Source: Cyanodermella asteris
Taxonomy: Eukaryota; Ascomycota; Lecanoromycetes; Ostropales; Stictidaceae
Reading direction: 5' to 3'
Length of the DNA: 64,000 bases
NCBI GenBank assembly: GCA_900618795.1
Contig: UYJD01000011.1
Location: forward strand, 305,806 to 369,805
Shown here: positions 24,726 to 35,652 of the stretch, in pieces
Layout: every line of letters begins with the position of its first letter
Position numbering within the stretch: position 1 is the first letter of the stretch
Position numbers and translations under genes: made by a program
The notes under the pieces: generated by a model
What the model was told of the DNA's origin: nothing
The model's input: only the letters and a program-made list of their open reading frames with translations
The model's database searches: none

Positions 24726-27073
24726 TTAAGAAAGCTCCATCAGGACCTTCTTCAGCACATCAAACCTCGGCGTCCCTAGCCCCGTAACAGGGTCCCAACC
24801 CGGTGCAGCCGTGAAACCCTTCTCACCATAATCCCCACACCTACCCGCCCCGTTACTTCCCTCGACGACATCGTTGAAAATCTCGGGATGGGCATACAAG
24901 ACCGGATTAATAAACCCCGCCGGTCCCTTGCCCACATTGATCCGCATATCGTTGATGTTCGTCAACATGGCCGCCCAGATGGGCGTAGCAGCCGAAGTCC
25001 CCTCTGCAAGGTCCGATGTTCCGTTCTCGACAATCGCAACATGCTGGCCCAATGCAGAGACGTCTGGAAACCCGCGGCCGTTGCGGTTGTAGACGCCGCC
25101 GTTGGCGCCGAAGGAATCATTGTTATGAGATGAGAAATATGGAAAATCGGGAACGTAGTCACCGAGATAGCAATCGACGGCTGGTTTTTGATAGGACGGT
25201 GCGTCGAACAGATTGGAGAAGCCACCTCCGGAGCTGAAAGTCGTCGTCGCAATCTCGTTACCAGGGGCGGCGCTGGCGTTCGGTCGCACGGCCGTTGCGC
25301 CTACTGCGAGGACGTAAGGGCAACTGGCAGGAAATGCTGGCTATGGTTAGCTGCCGGTTTATGACCATAAAATGCGTGATACGGACATGGACTGAAGATG
25401 TTCTTGTTTTCGCCCAGGCACGCGCCTGAGGCGCTCACGCCGTTGTCGCCGCTTGCGAAGACAAACGTGACACCCTGCAGGCCAAGCTTCATGTATTCGT
25501 TACACTGTGCCAAATCAGTTCCGTGGTAATAAAACAACAGCATCTGTGAACAAACCTGACGGGTCATGTATCGTGCAGACCGGCGCTCGGGCCTGAAGTC
25601 CGCTGGATAGCCTTCTGTGAGGGCATACGACAAAGAAATCACGTTCGTCGGCTTGAATACGCCGCACTGAAGGGAGCCTTTGTAAGAGCCGTTTGTATTG
25701 GATGGATCTGGATAGACGGGGTCTTCGGGCTCTGTCTCCGAGCAGTACGAACCATCGATGGCATCTCAAAAATTGTCAGCAGTGACGCTAGCTAAAGGGG
25801 AGGGCGGTATACTTACCGAGGAATGTGTTAAAGAAGCCTGATTTGTTCGATTGGTGCTGATAGTATTCGTCGTCGGGTATATAGAGCACTGTTTTCTGAG
25901 GGTACACGATCGGGACGCCAACTTCAAAGTCAAGCATAGTTTCTCGATCGTTGAAGAAGTAGTTTGGATCAGTGATGAATGGCGCGCCGTCGATCAGGTT
26001 GACAGTAGGGCCAAAGCCGGCTGGTATGTTCCTTTCTCTGAGGTAACGCGTGAGCCGTCGAGTTCGCGGTCGAGAACTTGGAATACTCACGGTGCATATT
26101 TCTGGTTAAACGCGTCGAGGTCACTCTGCGCGTACACCGCGCCCTGGGTCTCAAAGAAACCAAGCTCGTTGCCCGGAGCTGGGGCAGTCTCCAGGTCGGC
26201 TGTGGTCATGTTGTACAAAGCAAAAATGCAGGCAGGAGTTACTACTTCTTCGCAACCCCTAAATGGCGGTCAGACTGCTCATAGTCGTCTGAAATAACAC
26301 TGCTTATCCTGTGAGAGTACCGTTTATCTTTGCGTCTATGTGCGGCTTGGGCCCCGGCCTTGCCTGGTCTGGACGAAGGCCTCTCCGCTTCAAAGGTGCA
26401 TCACGGCGTTCCTGGTGCAGCATAGCCAGACCTCCGACTCCAGGGGTAATGTAGTCGATGTGTTCTCGAATAGACTGAGGAACAGAATAGCTGAGGGCGT
26501 TAGTCGAATATCCACCATGATGGGCATTACTCACGAAGGCGCCGCAATGACAGATACATCATCGTCATTCGTTCCATAGACAGAATGCTCGGCACGCAGG
26601 AGATTGTCAGCCTCTGCGGCGGATGCATCAAATTGAATCCATTGCTTGTTGTTTGATTGAGAGACGCGGTGAGATGGAATGCCTGCATCAAGTACCCATT
26701 GCCATACAAGGTCCACGGATTCCTTGGAAGGAGCAAAGATGTTTTTGACCTCTTCAGCCGTGTACAACTTTCCGTAGTTCTCCGAGTGACGTCGAGATCT
26801 GGCCGCTGATGTCAGATTTCAGTTCTTCAGTTGCGTTGAGGGCCGCACCAACATTTCCATGAGCATTTCATGACCCTTGTCGACATCCCGTTGCGGCAAC
26901 CCAATTCGGATAGGAATCATGAGGTTTGGATGGGCTGCATTCCGCTTTACCAAAGACCCTTGGTGTTTAATCTCTTCGTGGACGACATAGTCAGCCCGTC
27001 GCGGGACTAATGCAGCGCAGACAAAAGTCAGATACAGAACAGCTGTGAAGCTGGCGTTGAGAGTCGACGGCAT
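24726..27073 (-). CDS. Secreted sedolisin (S53 tripeptidyl peptidase-like), intron 3 with AT instead of GT donor
   Basis: Eight exons on the minus strand: 27073-26853, 26798-26535, 26490-26308, 26258-26091, 26037-25817, 25764-25556, 25504-25387 and 25336-24726, giving 664 aa. The start has a signal peptide. A Pro-kumamolisin prodomain follows (YGKLYTAEEVKNIFAPS), then the linker to GCEEVVTPACIFALYN, where the catalytic domain opens. FLDAIDGSYC, FASGDNG (oxyanion Asp), FPASCPYVLAVG, GTSAATP (nucleophile Ser576) and the calcium-site end GWDPVTGLGTP are all present. Seven introns of 44-54 nt are phase-consistent. Intron 3 (26307-26259) fits only if it starts ATAAGC: the usual GTAAGC with G to A at +1; its CTGAC branch and TAG end look normal. 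The donor of intron 1 is GTTGGT. The family cleaves tripeptides from protein N-termini at acid pH outside the cell. The splice defect may lower or abolish function. Confidence 0.9.
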
Positions 27074-28011
27074 GTTGGGCTGTCTTCCACATCGAGATGC
27101 TCAGCAAGGGAGTCGATGAGAGGTCCATGGTTGCAGCACTATATACACACAATGCAAGTCCTCGCAGGCAGCCCAAAATTGCAGGAACTAGGACTGTTCT
27201 TGTGAAAGCACGGGCGATGTGATACTGGCAGGATGAGGAAGTTCAAGCAGTGATTGAGAATCGTCATTTCGCGATAGCATTCGTGTCATCCTGCGCAAGG
27301 CTAACACGCGATTGAGTCTAGTCCGAGCCGGATTCTGCTCGATTGAGCAAACGTTTCGCACCCTTGTAGGTTGCATACTGAGTGTGTCGAGGAAGGATCG
27401 GGTGCTCCGGAGGGACTTTAGCGGTGCTTGGCGCTGGGGAGGAATGATCTGCGGGCTGTGTCAGGGGCTGTGTTAGCGGGTGATCTCCGGCCCCAAGGAG
27501 CACAGTCGAGTCCTACTTGTTCGGATTGCTGAAGGCATCGATTTCATGTTCCCGCAGCACTGTTAGCACCTTGCTGACAAGGTTTGCGGACTTTTCTGAG
27601 GAAGCCAGCACCGCCCGGTTCGATCTTTATTCAGCCACGGCATGATTGGACATGGTGATTTACAGTGCGAGTGCAGTGGCTATCGTTCCTGAAAAGAGCA
27701 ACCTTGCTGTTGCAAACGCGACTGCAGCTCATGTTCAGATTCTGGTACAGTTGATCTGATCCAGGACCTCATAAAGCCTATCATCCTTACAGGCAACGAC
27801 ATTTGCTCGTTTATGGGCCTGTAAGGTATACAGTACAGACTTGCGCCGTCCGGGGCTGTGTACGATCCTAGCCAAACTGTGAGATCTTTGTTGTAGCCTG
27901 GATGTAATCTTATATGAATGCACCTGGCAACAGATGTCAAAGTTGCCATTCAGCGGAGTGACAAGATCCGCTCCGCAACCTCCCTAAAACTTCGTCTTTC
28001 GTTCCTCTGAC
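27074..28011. promoter_or_regulatory. Shared divergent promoter of two secreted peptidase genes
   Basis: The sedolisin start (-) and the carboxypeptidase start (+) face away from each other across 938 nt. Nothing convincing is encoded in between. Co-regulation by pH, nitrogen or protein substrate is plausible for such a pair, but I did not find a decisive site. Confidence 0.45.
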
Positions 28012-29609
28012 GTGATGCGGCTCTCGGCAATATTGACGGGCCTGTTCGCGGTTTCGATCACTGCTAAACTTCAAGTTCCAACCGCTTTCGAGCGAGCGAA
28101 GCTCCAACAGAGACAACTCCAGTTGAAGCGTCAAGGCAAGGCCGGCACCAATTCGGAGCGCAGACAGGACACAAGAGAGCAGCACAAGGTCAGACAATCG
28201 TCGTATCTTAACGTCAAATCACAACAATTTGTCGTTAATGGTACAGGCATTCCGGACGTGACCTTTGATCTTGGCGAATCGTACGCAGGCCTCCTCCCGA
28301 TTTCCAACGTCAAAGATGAGTCCCGGAAGCTCTTCTTCTGGCTCTTTCCTTCTCAGGCCGAGGATGCCAACGAGGAGATTGTGATTTGGCTGAATGGTGG
28401 CCCGGGCTGCTCATCACTGGCTGGCCTGTTGACAGAGAATGGTCCTTTCAGCTGGCAAGCTGGCACCCTGGCTCCAGTCAAGAACCCGTACAGTTGGTCC
28501 GGAGTGACTAATATGGTCTGGATAGAACAGCCAGTGGGCACTGGATTTTCTCAAGGAGCACCCAACGCCGCCAACGAGCTGGAGGTTGCAGAACAATTCA
28601 AAGGGTTCTGGAAAAACTTCGTCGAGACATTTCAGTTGCACAACAGAAAGTATACATCACCGGAGAGTCGTACGCGGGGTATTACTGCCCCTACATCGCA
28701 GACAGCTTTCTGGAGGAGGACAACACAGAGTACTTCAACATCAAAGGTGTCTCGGTCAACGATCCCGAAATTGGGGATGACATCCTGCAGCAGTACATGC
28801 CGTTCCTTCCATTTATTGAATATTGGTCGAACTTGTTCTTCTTGAATCAGACGTTCCTGTCAGATTTGAGGGCGCTTAACGGCAGATGTGGCTTCACTGC
28901 ATACATGGACGAGTGCTTTCGCTTTCCGCCACCAAAGCAACCTTGGAAATTGTACGACGAAAGCCTTCCACGGGAGTGCGACAGCATCGTGCCAAGAGGC
29001 CTGGAAGCCGTTACCGATATCAACCCCTGCTTCAATGTTTATCATGTCACCGAGATGTGCTCTCATCCGTACGAGCCTCTCGGATCCCTTCTTGGAGGAC
29101 ATTCGGATCCCAACGTCTATTTTAATCGAACAGATGTCAAAAAAGCGATCGATGCTCCCCTTAATTCAACGTGGCAGCAGTGCAGTAGCGTGTTTCCGAC
29201 AGGAGACAATTCTCTCGGTCCTGCGCTGGATGGTACCTTGACAAGGGTGATCGAAAAGCTTAATAACACTATCATCGGCTCGGGAAACCTCGATCTTCTC
29301 CTGCCGACCAATGGGACGTTATTTGCCCTTCAAAACACCACATGGAACGATGGGCAAGGCTTTTCCCAGTATCCCTCCCAGTATCCGTTCATGGTGCCTT
29401 TTCACGCCGAGCTGAATCGCGGTGCTTTATCGGGCGCTGGGACGGTAGGATCATGGGGCTCGGAGCGGGGCTTGACATTTTACCAGGTGCAGTTGTCTGG
29501 TCATCAGCTGCCGGGATACGCAGCTGGTGCTGGGCTTCGGAGTCTTCAGTTGTTGCTGGGCCGCATCGGCAGTCTCAACGATACCTCCACGCCGTTGATT
29601 CAGCAGTGA
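28012..29609 (+). pseudogene. Serine carboxypeptidase (S10) with a single-base frameshift
   Basis: The start encodes a signal peptide ([18 protein letters not shown]) and a propeptide. The body carries every S10 landmark: [27 protein letters not shown] (nucleophile Ser), NLDLLLPTNGT (Asp region) and GHQLPGY (His). However, the first frame ends as a 277-codon ORF, while the conserved residues from [10 protein letters not shown] onward lie in the next frame. The switch maps to about 28650, within AACAGAAAGTATAC, where one base is missing between the Lys and Val codons. No intron explains it, and the spot is not a classical -1 slippery heptamer. The second frame stays open to 29609. Either the gene is inactivated or the assembly lost one base. 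An intact protein would be about 530 aa, normal for a secreted or vacuolar acid carboxypeptidase. It is divergent from the sedolisin. Confidence 0.85.
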
Positions 29610-30185
29610 TCCATTGTTGCGGCAGATGTGATGAAGAACCAATCAGCAGCAGATGTTGGTCCTTGCTGAACGAACGATGTATTGACCAAGGATACACCTG
29701 CTGACTGGATGCAGAGCCAGAGGACTAGCTCCACATGCGTGTTCCGCTTGTCGTTTGTTTCGCTGATGTAAGCAAGAGCTCCTTTGGTTCGGGCAAGCAG
29801 GCTCGAGGCGGGTTGACACAGATAAGTCGTTGCGCGCGTACCTGTTACCTCCTTACTAAACTCGTGAGTCCTTCTACGGCCATCTGAATGTTCAGTAGTA
29901 TAGGTATATCTCTAGCTAGTTTATATTGGTAGTAACTCGGACCTCCTCCAGGATAAAGGCGTCGAAGTTTCGCTGTCAAGACTTCTGTCAGCCCGCCTTG
30001 GGCTTTCTATGGCGCTGATGTAGTCCTGCTACATATTCAATCAGGCTGTCGACAAAGTGTCTGCGCCAAAACCTCTGTCCGCCCGACTTGGGCGTAACTC
30101 AGACGTATTGGTCCATGATGCGGCTTCTTAAGGCGACCTAATTTGGGCAGACATCTTAGCAGCAGAGTGATGTCTTTCTGATCAT
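29610..30185. other. Intergenic between convergent genes
   Basis: Downstream of the carboxypeptidase and of the second HET gene. Contains two copies of a 23-nt imperfect direct repeat, listed separately. No gene seen. Confidence 0.5.
29981..30093 (+). repeat. Imperfect 23-nt direct repeat, spaced 90 nt
   Basis: Copies at 29981-30003 and 30071-30093 share the core CTGTC.GCCCG.CTTGGGC with three mismatches. They could be remnants of a local duplication or a small element. Significance is uncertain. Confidence 0.4.
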
Positions 30186-32340
30186 TCAATAGATCTCAAA
30201 GATCTCTTGCTTCAGATGACCCTGCCGGAAAGCGTCAAGTGCTTCTCCGTTCATGAGGTCCACCACATAGCAGTCGCCAACAAACAGCCAGTGTCCGTCG
30301 CGAGGACGGAGCACAAATGGGACACCACCTCCAAAGAGCACGCATATCACATCTCCTTGTCTCATCGAACTTGGGCCAATGCCCATGAAACCTTTTCCAG
30401 TGACGAAGAATCTCCTCGAGCCACACCAGAATTGCATCGCCAATGCATACTTTTTTGCGTCGCCTCGGCGGTGCTCCTGGGCATAATCGAACAAAGCTTG
30501 GGTTGCTGTCTTCAACCGGGTAGACATGCCGTGCAAAGGCCGAGACTTCGAGATTTGACACAAGAAAGCGCACAGGTGAGACAATCCGTTTTCGGTCCAA
30601 CGCCGATATGTCGCATCCATCCCAGCTGTAGTTGCCTTGAGGAACGCACGCGCTGCATCTAACGGCTCCTGATATCGGCTATGCTCGACAGCTAATTTCC
30701 AGGCTCGTGATGCAAATGGCGTCTTCCGACTTGCATAGAGAATATGAAGGCCGTACAGGGCCAGCTGTGGGTAGCCGTAATGACCGCACTGGTCTAGATA
30801 GTACTGCATTTTCTGATATCTCTGGGACATGCTAGCTTTACCGGAGGTGCGATTCTGTCTGGCAAGTGCCTCCCAGGGCGCATTGTGGACACACACCTTC
30901 ACTCCGTCAAATTGAAGACCAATAAGGCGCAGACAATCAGGACGAGAACCTGGCTCAAGCATGTGAACGGTCGAATTACCCGCGGCTGCAAATCTTGCTC
31001 CTGCCTGGATGAAAGGTGAGTCTGAAGAAGTGATCCTTGTAAAAGTTGACAAATCGCCGCGGACCAGGGACATCTTCAAAATGCGGTACCCATGTAGGAT
31101 AATCTTTCCACCAGAATTGGCGTCCAAAACTGCGATAAAGATCCCAAGAGCCGGGTAAACGCCGCATGGGCAAGCTCAGGATTGCCAGGCTTTGAGTCGT
31201 GGCAATAATATTCCGCACAGATGACGCTTGTGCTACATTCAAGGGGATGTTATATCTCGGGGCAATGAAGGAAAACTCTGGTCCAGCATCAACGCGGCCA
31301 AAGTCCAGAGCCTCCATTCCAAGGACTCCATATATGTTGTCACGAGGATCTGTTGCGAAGTGGCTGGTGGCCATGAGAACCAGTGCACCAACGTCGTAGG
31401 CTTCGCCATCTAAACGCATGCTCCTGAGCTGGTGAATCGTATCTATACAACTTACAGCCTGCGGAACATATCCAGTGATGTATCCCATGACATGGAGCCA
31501 GTGAGCAGCCCACGTCACCATGGTCCAGGAGCAGTGCGTTTCCCCACATATGACAAGCGGATCCTTTCGAGATAGAACATTCTCCTGGATTGGCCACACC
31601 TTGAGTAGTTGTTAGCTATCGAACGGTTCCTGTCCAGTGTGATATCTTACCCGGCGCCAGTATGGGAACGCGAGAAAACGCCACATTGCTTTCCAGGCAG
31701 CGCTTCTCGGAGTGGGTAGACCAAATCGTTCATGGAGGTCCCAGTCGATCGTTCCCTTCCCCAGATACATCAGAAAAGGTCTCTAGGTGTTTGACAATGG
31801 AGCAACTGTCTCTACGTACGCAGCCTCAACTCGTGCGAGAAGACCGATGGCTGCTTCGGCAAAGCCGTCGTCTTCTCCAAGCCAGACAATTGTTCTCTCC
31901 GATTTGCTGTAAATCTGGCTCATCTGAGCAACCTGGTGCTGACGTTCGTCGTCGTCATCCTGGTTGATACATATCTGGTCAACCCACAGGTAGCGTATCT
32001 CAATCTCGCTTTCTCCATCGTTGGCTGTACCAACTGCATCGAGAGCTGAAGGATCCGAGACAGGGACACTGAGGGACGCGCCCCGAGCAAGTCTTTCGAG
32101 TCCAGCTGCCAAATTCGGTTTAACCGGAAAGTCGTGGCCATCGAGCGAGATGTACGTAGCCTTCTTTTTGAGGCCCCACGTGTAGCTCAGAGCGTGATAT
32201 GGAGGTGCGTCGTCGAGCGTGGTGACCAAGATGCTGCCTTTGAGTGATTTGGTAGCAGCTTTATGGAGCTCTAACAAACGAATGGTGCCATTTTCGGCTA
32301 TTTTCTGGTACTCGTAAAGAGTACGCCGTTTGCCGAACAT
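30186..32340 (-). CDS. HET domain protein, four exons with very short introns
   Basis: Model: exons 32340-31831, 31782-31651, 31599-31065 and 31021-30186, giving 670 aa. The ATG at 32340 is the first in frame after an upstream stop. The HET domain is clear: YHALSYTWG, YLWVDQICINQDDDDERQHQV, QMSQIYSKSERTIVWLGE, then FPYWRRVWPIQE, where intron 2 (51 nt, GTAAGA...AAG) is spliced out. The C-terminus has the usual MRQGDVICVLFGGGVPFVLR and ECYV-like VGDCYVVDLMNGEAL. Intron 3 (43 nt, GTCCGC...CAG) resolves what otherwise looks like a frameshift after WVPHFEDVP. Intron 1 (48 nt, GTTGAG...CTAG) is the weakest call: it is a multiple of three and removes an in-frame TAG. If it is not spliced, the gene is broken. 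Role as for other HET proteins: nonself recognition or stress-linked death, unproven here. Confidence 0.82.
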
Positions 32341-33369
32341 GAGTTTCTTGGTTCGTGAGGCCAAACAGAACTGTCTTTCCACGCGTAGGATGTGGCATCA
32401 AGGTTCCCGTCCGCCTTCTCACAAGCTTACAGCCATCCATTCAATGGCCATTGTAATGGTCGAAATGATTGTACCGCAGCACCAACTTCGGCTTGAATGG
32501 TCTCTCTCTGCTGACATGAGCCAACGCCAAAATGAGCACGACTATGGGTTGTCTTTATCCAAGCAACGGAACTTGAGGTTCGCTTGCGGTCATCGCCCCC
32601 AGATATTTACCTTGCCCTGTCTGCGATCCTTGAATAGCCTCATCTTTGTCGATTGCTGTCAAGACGATGTCGTTGCTACGGAGGGTCGACTCAGCCTCAT
32701 CAGTCCACCGGCCAAAGCACGGACCCGTCGCTTCGCTGAAACTCGTGCCAAGCCACACGTCCACCGATCCATCTCGCTGCAGCCAATCGTCCTTCCACAA
32801 ATCTCAAACAACGTTGCAACGGGTCGCGATTCTCCTGACAACGTGCTGGCTCTGACCACGATGGTCGTTGATCAAGCGAGGTGGTGTGTTAATCTGCGCT
32901 GCGACACCCCGGCGAAGGCCCACGCTGCGTTCATCGCACGGACAGGAGAATGAAGGGTTGCAGCGTCTTGTCGATACCCGCACGACCTATTTTGAGGGTC
33001 GAGGTTGCGTCAATGGAGCTCTGTGCCCCCTATAGGCGGATATGAGAGTTCAGAATGCATGGATTCTCTGACTGCTTCTCACTTCTACATGCTGTACGCT
33101 ACGGGACACGGTACCACAGGTCAAAAGGTACCAGATTCATGGCGTCAACCTCACCTTAGAACCTGGAGCTGTGACTTGTCGATCGATGTAACTCCCCTCT
33201 TGCCTGATTGACATCTACAGCGTCAGTTTCTGTACCGATGGTAGTATATTAAGCATCAAGATATCTCTTCTGTTCCTGCCCTCCTCAGCTCACCACTATC
33301 GTGGAAGTATCCTAATCAGCCTCCTGTTCCTCAATTCAACTTCAAAGACATTCCTTTCAGAGACATACT
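32341..33369. other. Divergent intergenic region with a possible gene fragment
   Basis: Lies between the HET start (-) and the lysozyme start (+). A minus-strand ORF at 32555-32800 (DGSVDVWLGTSFSEATG, ending in a possible GTAAAT donor) has protein-like composition but no recognisable family or clean start. It may be an exon or relic. A TATATT motif near 33245 lies about 125 nt before the lysozyme ATG. Confidence 0.35.
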
Positions 33370-34167
33370 ATGCTTTACAAGACCATCCTCCTCGCGGTTC
33401 TCCCGCTGGCATTCGCCACCCCTTTCAACCCTCTCCTCGCCCGTGAATCCTGCAGCACCCCCAACGGTGCCGGAACCTGTCAATCCACCTCCTCGTGCGG
33501 CGGCTTCCATGTTGCCGGCTACTGCTCCGGCAGCACCGATAACCAGTGCTGCGTGAGCAAGTCCTGCAGCACATCTTCCGGGAGCGGAACCTGCAAGAAC
33601 ACCGGCTCCGGTTGCAGCGGCGGGTCGTTCATTTCCGGTGCCTGTCCCGGTGATTCTTCGATTCAATGCTGTGTCGCCGGCTCCAGTAGTGGAGGTGGAT
33701 CCAGTTCTGGTGGCGCAGCACCCATCAACGACGGCGCCATCAAACTCATCGAATCTCTCGAGGGCTTCAGGGCAAACTACTACGACATCAACGGCGACCA
33801 GACGATCGGCTATGGCCACGACTGTACACAGCGCAAGGACTGCAGTGGCATCAGCCCTCCGCTGAGCCAGGCCCAGGGCGAAGCGCTTTTGCGCAAGGAT
33901 TTGACGGACTACGAGACCTGCGTGTGCGGACTGGCCAACGCGAAGAACCTGAATGCGAACCAGTACGGTGCGTTGGTCAGCTTCACCTACAACTCGGGCT
34001 GTGGTGGCGTGAAGAAATACTTTTCGAGCTACATGAGCAGCAGCAATTTCAATGGCATTTGCAGCGCGTTGCCGACCACCAACACGCTCAATGGGGAGTT
34101 GAGCAGCAGGAGGCAGAAGGAGGGTTCTTTCTGCTCGCAGGCGACGAGTGCCAAGTCGGGGTGCTAG
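33370..34167 (+). CDS. Secreted phage-type lysozyme (GH24) with two N-terminal Cys-rich modules
   Basis: A single exon encodes 265 aa. A signal peptide (about 1-18) is followed by two tandem Cys-rich modules of about 36 residues (CSTPNGAGTCQS...QCCVSK and CSTSSGSGTCKN...QCCVA), each ending in QCC. A Gly/Ser linker leads to the catalytic domain. That has LIESLEGFRANYYDINGD and QTIGYGHDC: the Glu131, Asp and Thr arrangement of T4-like GH24 muramidases. NQYGALVSFTYNSGCG and SSRRQKEGSFC are further family blocks. Extra cysteines suit an extracellular enzyme. The expected action is cleavage of the MurNAc-GlcNAc bond in bacterial peptidoglycan, which fungi lack, so the likely role is antibacterial competition or feeding. 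The fold is phage and bacterial in origin, so ancient horizontal transfer is likely. The Cys modules may bind polysaccharide. Confidence 0.93.
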   Translation: MLYKTILLAVLPLAFATPFNPLLARESCSTPNGAGTCQSTSSCGGFHVAGYCSGSTDNQCCVSKSCSTSSGSGTCKNTGSGCSGGSFISGACPGDSSIQCCVAGSSSGGGSSSGGAAPINDGAIKLIESLEGFRANYYDINGDQTIGYGHDCTQRKDCSGISPPLSQAQGEALLRKDLTDYETCVCGLANAKNLNANQYGALVSFTYNSGCGGVKKYFSSYMSSSNFNGICSALPTTNTLNGELSSRRQKEGSFCSQATSAKSGC

Positions 34168-35381
34168 ATGTTGTCACAAAGAGAAGGACAGGCTTTCAAA
34201 ACGGCCGCCTCATACATGAGATATTTTAACTTCGAATTCAATCCATTATACTTATGAGGAAAGTACCATACTCTGTGCGTGCGTGTGTAAACATATGAGA
34301 ACGCACGGATTCACTCCACGCTGCCAGGAACATCTTCAATGTGTCTTCCCGAAGGACAAACAGTGGCCACTATCTCGCACCTGTTTTGGCGTTAAAACAG
34401 ATGACAGTTGTCCCACTCTCAATATTTGATGACACTCTTGATTTGCCTGGCTCAGATGCTGTGCTACGAACGTTGCTTACTGACATCCTAGACGTCTCAG
34501 GATTAAGGCGGAAGCAAAAGAGTACAGTCTGTTTTACCGTCGTCGGTGTGTGAAATGGTCATTGAGCACGCGACCAACGGGCAATACATTAAAGTTATTC
34601 GACAAGGGCTTCTATCAAGCCCCCCTGATTGTGTGAATGGCGAACTTTGATCACGATAACACTCGGATGGTGCTGCCAGTGCTCAACCGGAGAGAGTTAC
34701 CTTGCGTCACACATGCCTGAAGGAGCGTTCGAGCCTGCAATGAGTCCTCGGCTGGAGCCACATCTCGCTGGCTTGTGGCGTGGGTGGAGGACAGTCAGGG
34801 CACCCCACGGGCTGAAGTGAAATGCCACGTCAGAATGAACGAGGAAGAGGGATCCAAGCAGGGATTGCTCTCTACCAGTGAGCATGTGAGCCTTTTCCCA
34901 GCCAATGGGCAGATGCTGTCATGCAAAAGCCGGTTTTTGCAGCCACAAAGCAGATGGGCAAGCAAGGATCGCATTTTCCAGAGCGATGATGGCATTTTGG
35001 CCACCCCCTAGACTCCGATGGTTCCGATTGGCAGGCAGTTCCTCCGAGCCACGGCCGCACCTGCCCCCCTTGCCCGAAGCGGTTTACGGCGCTGCAGCTG
35101 CCATGACGTACGTTTACCTGACGCACCTGCCTGTGGCTGGGCTACATGCACTTTGGAGCGCCTGAACTCGTCACAGAATGGGAAGCCACGAATACAAACA
35201 TTGCCCCTCTATCCGCATTGCGGGCAGGCAGCGACGTCCAAGTCACGAGCCAGCCCGTTTATAAAGAGCTTCCTTCGTCTCCAAGCTCTTCTTCTCATCC
35301 ACCATCACACTCAACCTTCATCCAACCTTCAAACAACACAACTTCTCACACCCTTTCACAAACCAAACCAACACCTTCGCA
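34168..35381. promoter_or_regulatory. Intergenic region and promoter of the grg-1 homologue
   Basis: No supported gene. The last 400 nt before grg-1 contain STRE-like CCCCT pentamers at about 35005, 35066 and 35204, a CCCCAC box near 34803 that fits the CreA/Mig1 consensus on the opposite strand, a TATA box at 35260 and a CT/CA-rich leader. These fit stress and glucose control known for the family, but each motif is short and could occur by chance. Confidence 0.45.
35260..35265 (+). promoter_or_regulatory. TATA box of the grg-1 homologue
   Basis: TATAAA within CGTTTATAAAGAG lies about 120 nt upstream of the ATG at 35382 and is followed by a pyrimidine-rich leader, as in strongly expressed fungal genes. 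Confidence 0.6.
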
Positions 35382-35652
35382 ATGGATACCATCAAGTAAG
35401 TGACCACTCCAATCATGGCGGATCTCACTCAGTTGCTAACCCACTCTCAGGCAGGGAGCCAACTACGTCTCTGACAAGGCCAACGAGGCCATCTCCGGCA
35501 CCAGCAAGGAGGCCAACAAGAGCGCCGCAAAGGACTCCAACCTCGGAATCGGTGACCGTGCCTCAGCTGCCGGCAACGCTCTCGGCGACAAGGTCGACGA
35601 GACCAAGCACTCTGCCTCTGCCGAGGGCAACAAGCAGAAGGCCACCCACTAA
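35382..35652 (+). CDS. grg-1: Glucose-repressible / clock-controlled small protein (Grg1/Ccg-1 family)
   Basis: Exon 1 is only 14 nt (35382-35395, ATG GAT ACC ATC AA). A 55-nt intron (GTAAGT, GCTAAC, CAG) precedes exon 2 at 35451-35652. The 71-aa product starts MDTIKQGANYVSDKANEA and ends DETKHSASAEGNKQKATH. It shows the MD-IK-AANYVS, SKEANK-AKD and DKTDETKH blocks and the length of Neurospora grg-1/ccg-1. The protein is hydrophilic, Ala/Lys/Ser-rich and predicted helical or disordered, like LEA-type stress proteins. In Neurospora the gene is strongly induced by glucose starvation, light and the circadian clock; the biochemical role is unknown. The tiny first exon would be missed by simple ORF calling. 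Confidence 0.93.

Noticed and set aside
31022-31064. Apparent frameshift in the second HET gene
   Set aside because: A 43-nt GT-AG intron in the correct phase joins WVPHFEDVP to DSPFIQAGARF, the expected HET sequence, so no lesion is needed.
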